Origin: Bacteroidota bacterium
Lineage (GTDB): Bacteria; Bacteroidota; Bacteroidia; Flavobacteriales; Flavobacteriaceae
Length of the DNA: 64,000 nt
Direction of reading: 5' to 3'
Assembly: GCA_023386585.1 (NCBI GenBank)
Contig: JAEWJM010000007.1
Span: 1-64,000 of the forward strand
Made by a program: the position numbers and the translations under genes. The notes under the pieces were generated by a model. It was not told the DNA's origin. It did no database searches and saw nothing but the letters and a program-made list of their open reading frames with translations. Each line of letters opens with the position of its first letter. The first letter of the stretch is position 1. Shown here piece by piece: positions 59,313 to 64,000 of this stretch.

Positions 59313-59767
59313 TACTTAAGTTCGTTTAGGTTAACGGTTTTTGGTTTCTGAGCCTCATATTTGTGGTCAGCACCAGTATTCACTTTCAGGTTCCTGAAAA
59401 GTTCAGCGCCCAATTTGTTTTTTGGAAGCATGCCTTTTACAGCTTTTTCGACCAGGATTGCAGGGTTTTTCGCCTGTAAAACTTTTGCGGTCAATGTTCT
59501 TTGTCCTCCCGGGTAACCTGTATGGCGCATGTAGATCTTGTCGTCCATCTTTTTACCCGTAAGGTTGATTTTTTCTGCATTAATAACAATCACGTTATCA
59601 CCGCAGTCAACGTGTGGCGTGTAACTTGGTTTGTACTTGCCCCTGAGGATCATAGCGACCTTCGATGCAAGACGCCCCAGGTTGTGCCCTTCAGCGTCAA
59701 CAATAACCCACTCTTTCGTGACAGTGGCTTTGTTGGCTGATACAGTCCTGTAGCTAATTGTGTTCAC
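59312..59767 (-). CDS. rplM: 50S ribosomal protein L13
   Basis: A 151-residue early-assembly protein. Marks are EWVIVDAEGHNLGRLASKVA, LRGKYKPSYTPHVDCGDNVI and GMLPKNKLG. First gene of the rplM-rpsI unit, with a clear promoter upstream. Confidence 0.97.
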   Translation of the reverse strand: MNTISYRTVSANKATVTKEWVIVDAEGHNLGRLASKVAMILRGKYKPSYTPHVDCGDNVIVINAEKINLTGKKMDDKIYMRHTGYPGGQRTLTAKVLQAKNPAILVEKAVKGMLPKNKLGAELFRNLKVNTGADHKYEAQKPKTVNLNELK

Positions 59768-59812
59768 AATAAATTATTTTAATTAAACATTCCATCCCCA
59801 ATAAAGGGGTTG

Positions 59813-59843
59813 CAAAAGTACATTTTTTTCTAATAAATACAAA
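59813..59843 (-). promoter_or_regulatory. Promoter of rplM-rpsI
   Basis: On the minus strand TTTG, 19 bp, then TACTTTTG: the best Bacteroidetes promoter in the window. The transcript would begin near a hairpin CCCC-TTTATT-GGGG. The gap 59844-60037 holds no other feature. Confidence 0.78.
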
Positions 59844-60037
59844 CCGCTGGAAAATATTATTTTAAGCCTTCTGACAGCGGAAAAATAAACGTGCAAAAAT
59901 ACCTCAATTTTAAAGAAAACCTATTGGTTGTCGTCGCATTTTCAGGGTAGAGTTGTACTAAAATACTTGCGGCGTTCACGATTAGTCGAATCCATTTTCG
60001 TCGCACAGTCCGCATCCACCTAATTTGACCCAATCCG

Positions 60038-60700
60038 TCACTCAGCGCCTGTTATGCTAAAGATGAAGGTTTTTTCGCCGGCAACGCGTTTCTCAAGAAC
60101 AACAGTCAATTCCAGGTTTTGTTGCGAGGCGAGTTTGAAGATGGTTTCCAAATCGCAATCTTCCGACAGGATTATGAAAATTTCCGGTGGTCCGAAGAGA
60201 TTGGATAACTGGCTGAAGAGCCGCGTGAAGTAGTTGAAATCACTTCCGCAGAACCAGGCTTGCTCGGCAACTGATTGTGGATCGCGCGGATAATATGGTG
60301 GATTGATAAGAATCAGATCGAACGACCTGGAATCAAGGTTTTCAAACAAATCGGAATAAATGATTTCGACAACAACATTATTCGCCGCTGAATTTTTTCT
60401 TAAAGCATCCAATGCAACCTGATTTATGTCGCTTGCCGTAGCTTTCGCACCTTTCTTTGCCGCTAAAATCGAAAGGATCCCGCAGCCGCAGCCGAGTTCA
60501 AGGACGGATTTTCCGTTTAAGTCCATTGGATGAATGAAGTCGAGCAGCATTTTGGTACTGATGGTCAGAAATGGTGGAAAAACGCCTGGATGAACCGATA
60601 CGGAGATGTTTTTATAAGAATACAGGCGCGGTTTTTTAAGGTAGATGGCGCTCGCTTTTTTGAGTATCGGGCTGAGTAATTTCTTTAGTAAATTTCGCAT
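60038..60700 (-). CDS. Class I SAM-dependent methyltransferase
   Basis: A 220-residue cytoplasmic methyltransferase. The SAM motif is LELGCGCGILSILAAKKGA, and the NPPY motif (LINPPYYPRDP) shows it acts on a planar nitrogen, as in the HemK/PrmC and RlmF types. The target is not known. The ATG at 60700 is chosen over a GTG six codons upstream. It is the last gene of a four-gene operon, after a 101 bp gap. Confidence 0.88.
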   Translation of the reverse strand: MRNLLKKLLSPILKKASAIYLKKPRLYSYKNISVSVHPGVFPPFLTISTKMLLDFIHPMDLNGKSVLELGCGCGILSILAAKKGAKATASDINQVALDALRKNSAANNVVVEIIYSDLFENLDSRSFDLILINPPYYPRDPQSVAEQAWFCGSDFNYFTRLFSQLSNLFGPPEIFIILSEDCDLETIFKLASQQNLELTVVLEKRVAGEKTFIFSITGAE

Positions 60701-60801
60701 ATTCGTTGAAGTCGGCACCTGCTTTTTTTGATGATTTGGCCAACGCGTCTCCTGGCCCTTTCGCTAAAACAGTGCACAGAACTGTTCTTTGACGCTCGGC
60801 C

Positions 60802-62319
60802 CTATTCCGAATAAAATCCTTCGAGTTCGGGTTGCCGGTATTTCCAGACTTTCTGTAACGCCTTGATTTCGTAGGGGAATTTATAAACCCGCGTTTTATA
60901 TCGGATTCCCGAAACCATCTGTAGCACATTTTTTTTGTATCCGCGGATGCGAAAATCAGAAACGGTCGGATAGTAGCCATTCAGCACGGTTTCAAAATTC
61001 CGGATCGTATCAATCATGTACGGTTTCAGCCAAGGCGTAAGCGGATTTTTCCGGAGATCGAAATTCTCCCACGATGGCGAAATCCATTCTTCGAGCGTTT
61101 TCGGAAAGGAAAACCCGGCATCAATTATCTGCCGGTACAATTCGGAACCTTCGGTCGGAACCGGGCTGAACAGATAAATGATTATTTCCGCTTTCGGATT
61201 TATCGTTTTGATTTCCCTGATGAAATTGATGTCCCACAAAATCTGCTCAAAAACTTCTTTTTCGGTTTTCGCGGGCATTCCCAATACAAACGAAAGTTCC
61301 GGAATGATATCCGCATTTTTCATCCGAAGAACAAAATCCTTGATCATTTGTCCGGTTTGCGTTCCGCCTTTGTTCATTTGCTGCAGCACCGCGTCGTTTC
61401 CGGTTTCGGCGCCAAGAAAGATCATTTTGCAGCCGGCTTTCCGCATCAACTTCAGCTCGTCATCGGTGTACATATTAATGGTATCGATCCTGCCTTCGCC
61501 CCAAAAGCTGATGTTGTCGTTCAAAATCAGCGCACAAAATTCGAGTACGCGTTTCTTAGAAGTAAAGAAATTATTGTCGTGAAATTCAATCGCGTCGATG
61601 TCGTACTTGGATTTGAAGTATTTCACATCTTCGTAAATGCGCGCAGCCGACATACCTTTCCATCTTGCATTATAAATTGGCACAACCGCGCAAAACGAGC
61701 ACGAAAAAGGACAGCCCATACTGGAATGATAGGAAAGCGTGCGATTGCCCATGAAGGTTTTCGCCAAATAATTCCGCACCGGATAAAAGCCATCGAGGTA
61801 TTCGTAAGGCAATTTTGGAAGCGAATCCTGATCGAGCAATGCCTCAGTCGGCGTTTTTACAATCGCACCATCCGCGTTTTTGTAAATCAGGTTATTGATG
61901 CTGCCGATTTTGTCCTCTTCGCCCGATTCCAGTGCGTTCAGCAATTCAGGAAAAGCAACATCGCCCGGGCCATTAATAATGTAATCCACATAACCGGATT
62001 CAAGAGCGACCTGGTATTGATTTGACGCAAAATATCCGCCCCAGATTGTGATAACACCCGGGAAGTCGTGTCGGATTCTTTTCGTGAACGGAATCGCCTG
62101 CCGAAGCTGCGGCCCCGGCATCACTGTGGATCCGAAATATTTGAATTCGCCCGAGCGGAGATAGTTTTCAATTTTCTTCCACGGTTCTTTTTCAAGATTG
62201 CCATCGACAAAAACATAGTCGTATTTTCCGTACACCGACGCGCCTACCTGCAGGATCGAATTCGGGATCCGGTGTTTGGCATTCGCGCTTCGCGGGTTAA
62301 ATAGTAGGATCTTGTTCAT
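60802..62319 (-). CDS. B12-binding radical SAM protein
   Basis: A 505-residue enzyme. The N terminus (KILLFNPRSANAKHRIPNS) and the region to about residue 150 are a cobalamin-binding domain without the DxHxxG motif, followed by the radical SAM cluster GCPFSCSFC near residue 210 and a TIM-barrel segment (EFHDNNFFTSKKR, IFLGAETGNDAVL, ELSFVLGMPAKTE). Such enzymes carry out methylations or ring changes on lipids, sugars or natural products. Context (GT2, ABC flippase) suggests a glycan or lipid substrate. ATG at 62319 lies 8 bp after the GT2 gene. Confidence 0.9.
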   Translation of the reverse strand: MNKILLFNPRSANAKHRIPNSILQVGASVYGKYDYVFVDGNLEKEPWKKIENYLRSGEFKYFGSTVMPGPQLRQAIPFTKRIRHDFPGVITIWGGYFASNQYQVALESGYVDYIINGPGDVAFPELLNALESGEEDKIGSINNLIYKNADGAIVKTPTEALLDQDSLPKLPYEYLDGFYPVRNYLAKTFMGNRTLSYHSSMGCPFSCSFCAVVPIYNARWKGMSAARIYEDVKYFKSKYDIDAIEFHDNNFFTSKKRVLEFCALILNDNISFWGEGRIDTINMYTDDELKLMRKAGCKMIFLGAETGNDAVLQQMNKGGTQTGQMIKDFVLRMKNADIIPELSFVLGMPAKTEKEVFEQILWDINFIREIKTINPKAEIIIYLFSPVPTEGSELYRQIIDAGFSFPKTLEEWISPSWENFDLRKNPLTPWLKPYMIDTIRNFETVLNGYYPTVSDFRIRGYKKNVLQMVSGIRYKTRVYKFPYEIKALQKVWKYRQPELEGFYSE

Positions 62320-62327
62320 GTGGAATT

Positions 62328-63209
62328 TCAATTGGCGCCTTTAAGATATAACGAAAGACACATAAAAGCTGATTTCAAACCGCGGATGCTTGCGGGTGCC
62401 GCCAGAAAGCTTTTTCCATAGAATTTCTTTGCAGCCGGCAGCTTTTTATCGTTCATATAAATGTAGGCATTTTTGCCATAAACACGGCTCAGCTGCTCTC
62501 GGTAGCGCCATGCCGAAATTAGCTTCATTCCGCGCAATTTTTCCAGCGAAACGATAAAATCATCATAATGTGCGAAATTAATGTTGTCCGAAATGTTTTG
62601 CCCGTGCTTGCGCATGACTGTCAACTTTTCCGTTTCAAAAAAGGCAATCAGTTGAGAAGCTGCGCGCAGATACAGATCGTGTTGCCCGTCAGTCAGGCGC
62701 TCATCAAATAAACCAATTTTGTCCAATGCTTTTCGCGTAATCGTAAAAACCGGAAATGGAAGAATTTTATCGGCGAGCAAATTTTTAAATATGCTGCCCT
62801 TAAATGATTGGCTATACGGAAATAACGGCCCGTCAATGGTGCGCTCCGGCTGGAACTCGATGTTGTGAAAGATAAAATCAACGTCCGGATGTGTTTCAAG
62901 AATCGCTTTCATCCGGGACAATTTATTGCTCATCCAGATATCGTCCGAATCCAAAATGCAGATATTTTCGCCCTGCGATTTGCGGATTCCTTCATTGCGC
63001 AAAAAACTTCGCTTGTTGCCGTGCGGGAATCGGAAATACCTGATTCTGGGATCGTTGAAACTACTAACGACCGTTTCAGTTTCGTCGGTTGAGCCATCGT
63101 CGATAATGATGTGCTCAAAATCGGAAAAGTCCTGCGCGATGACACTTTGAATCGTATCCGCAATCAGCTTTGCGCGGTTATACGTGATCGTTACGATGCT
63201 AAACTTCAT
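62328..63209 (-). CDS. Glycosyltransferase family 2
   Basis: A 293-residue GT-A transferase. N terminus FSIVTITYNRAKLIADTIQS, DDGSTDETE near residue 37 and the DxD-type ILDSDDIWMSNK near residue 90, with YLRAAS later. It adds an unknown sugar, probably to a surface polysaccharide or lipid-linked oligosaccharide. It overlaps the ABC gene by 11 bp, so translation is coupled. Confidence 0.93.
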   Translation of the reverse strand: MKFSIVTITYNRAKLIADTIQSVIAQDFSDFEHIIIDDGSTDETETVVSSFNDPRIRYFRFPHGNKRSFLRNEGIRKSQGENICILDSDDIWMSNKLSRMKAILETHPDVDFIFHNIEFQPERTIDGPLFPYSQSFKGSIFKNLLADKILPFPVFTITRKALDKIGLFDERLTDGQHDLYLRAASQLIAFFETEKLTVMRKHGQNISDNINFAHYDDFIVSLEKLRGMKLISAWRYREQLSRVYGKNAYIYMNDKKLPAAKKFYGKSFLAAPASIRGLKSAFMCLSLYLKGAN

Positions 63210-64000
63210 TCAAGCTTCCATTTTCGAGTTCGTAAATCATATCGCAGTATTCCAAAACGTTCTCGTCGTGCGAGATCAGGATCACGGAAAGCCGTTCATT
63301 GTTGACGAGCTCGCGGATGAATGTCAGCACTATCCGCTCGTTATGCCGGTCGAGCTGGTTTGTGGCTTCGTCCAAAATCAGTATTTGCGGATTCAGATAA
63401 AGCGCCCGAAGTAGCGCCAGCTTTTGCTTTTGGCCGCCGGAAAGTTTTTGTCCGTTATGACCGGTCGCTGCGTTTAGTCCACCCTCGTGCGCTGTTATAA
63501 CTTCATCAAAAGCTAATGATTGTGCGAGAGTTCGTATCCGATCGTAATCAATCTCGCTCGATTGCCCGCCAAGCGCTACGTTTTCAATTATGGATCCCGA
63601 AAAAACAAACGGATCCTGCGTTACATAGCCTGTGTTGCGAAGAATGGAATGCGATTTCGCAACCGGCTTTCCATCGAGTAGAATTTCACCGGAATTGGGC
63701 TCGATCAGCTTGAGCAACAAGTGCAGAAACGTCGTTTTTCCTGTTCCCGAGCGGCCTTTTATTCCGGCAATCGTTCCCTTTTTCAGGATAAAGTTGGCAT
63801 TTTCGAATAGCGGTTCCCCGCCTTCATAACCGAAATTGATGTTGCGGGCGTGCAGTGCACTTTGGAAAACGAAAACTGAATCGGAAACTTCAATGGTCGT
63901 TTTTTGGTTTTTTCGAATGGCGGCGATAGTATAATGGTACGATTTCAATGACGATGAGGCGATAATCAGCCGGTTCAATGACGGAACAAGCCTGAAAAAT
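63199..64000 (-). CDS. ABC transporter, ATPase part with end of membrane domain (PglK-like), partial
   Basis: Only the last 266 or so residues are in the window; the gene continues past the right edge. The beginning (FRLVPSLNRLIIASSSL) is the end of a type IV exporter membrane domain, recalling PglK flippases. The ATPase domain has Walker A KGRSGTGKTTF, signature LSGGQKQKL, Walker B ILILDEATNQLD and switch ISHDEN. It likely flips a lipid-linked glycan with the downstream GT2. Confidence 0.88.
   Translation of the reverse strand, partial: FFRLVPSLNRLIIASSSLKSYHYTIAAIRKNQKTTIEVSDSVFVFQSALHARNINFGYEGGEPLFENANFILKKGTIAGIKGRSGTGKTTFLHLLLKLIEPNSGEILLDGKPVAKSHSILRNTGYVTQDPFVFSGSIIENVALGGQSSEIDYDRIRTLAQSLAFDEVITAHEGGLNAATGHNGQKLSGGQKQKLALLRALYLNPQILILDEATNQLDRHNERIVLTFIRELVNNERLSVILISHDENVLEYCDMIYELENGSLNEV

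Overview
The window looks like chromosomal DNA of a gliding member of the Bacteroidetes, most likely Flavobacteriaceae (Flavobacterium or a close relative). Supporting signs are: the gliding lipoprotein GldD; three secreted proteins with type IX secretion (T9SS) C-terminal sorting domains; promoter boxes of the Bacteroidetes form TAnnTTTG, often with no Shine-Dalgarno sequence before the gene; a GGGP synthase, PnuC and DUF4301 neighbourhood; and the order rplM-rpsI-rpsB-tsf. I see no prophage, insertion sequence, integrase, CRISPR array or rRNA. Most of the window is ordinary core genome. The unusual part is repeat DNA between genes, plus a few unusual proteins.

Layout. 0-8.3 kb: queD, a tRNA-Ala(GGC), a T9SS type B Ig-repeat protein, a very large outer-membrane protein, aspartate kinase and an acetyltransferase. 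8.4-15.8 kb: fructose bisphosphatase, a TerB-like protein, HupE, dCMP deaminase with an S41 protease, a short FAD protein, MarC, DUF3109 and a lipoprotein. 16-22 kb: nrdB, nrdA and a dNTPase. 21.9-30.4 kb: a secreted M36 protease, dxs, tadA, RNase G, a 30-residue basic protein, HU and mutY. 30.5-40.2 kb: ssb, gldD, a metal-binding lipoprotein, an EamA exporter, an active/inactive M16 protease pair, rplU-rpmA, two small lipoproteins and ahcY. 40.4-49.6 kb: a phosphopantetheinyl transferase, a six-repeat T9SS protein, then pcrB/GGGPS, pnuC, a fused P-loop kinase-DUF4301 gene and arfB, followed by a TPP riboswitch and its TonB-dependent receptor. 49.6-56.4 kb: a Rieske-like lipoprotein, greA, a HIT protein, a histidine kinase, a flavin reductase, DUF3127, aat, tag and the queuosine-precursor transporter. 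57-59.8 kb: tsf, rpsB, rpsI, rplM. 60-64 kb: a glycan-type operon (ABC flippase, GT2, B12 radical SAM, methyltransferase) running off the right edge.

The strongest unexplained signal is a dispersed, mostly intergenic repeat family of about 80-110 bp, with eight good copies and two partial ones. Its flanks are conserved (GATGGAAGCGGCATCC on one side, GATATAGCGGACAGC on the other). Between them is a hairpin whose sequence differs from copy to copy while base pairing is kept, always written ATC-C-stem...stem'-GAT with one unpaired C. One copy lies between nrdB and nrdA, and another lies in frame inside the signal-peptide region of the thiamine-type TonB receptor. A second class of repeat is made of degenerate 7-12 bp words, and there is an 88 bp tandem repeat before rplU.

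Working together: queD and the YhhQ-type transporter both serve queuosine/preQ0 supply. nrdBA, the dNTPase and dCMP deaminase shape dNTP pools. mutY, ssb, tag and HU serve DNA maintenance. GldD and the T9SS cargo belong to the gliding and secretion machinery. The TPP riboswitch receptor next to pnuC and a kinase gene suggests a vitamin uptake and salvage locus.
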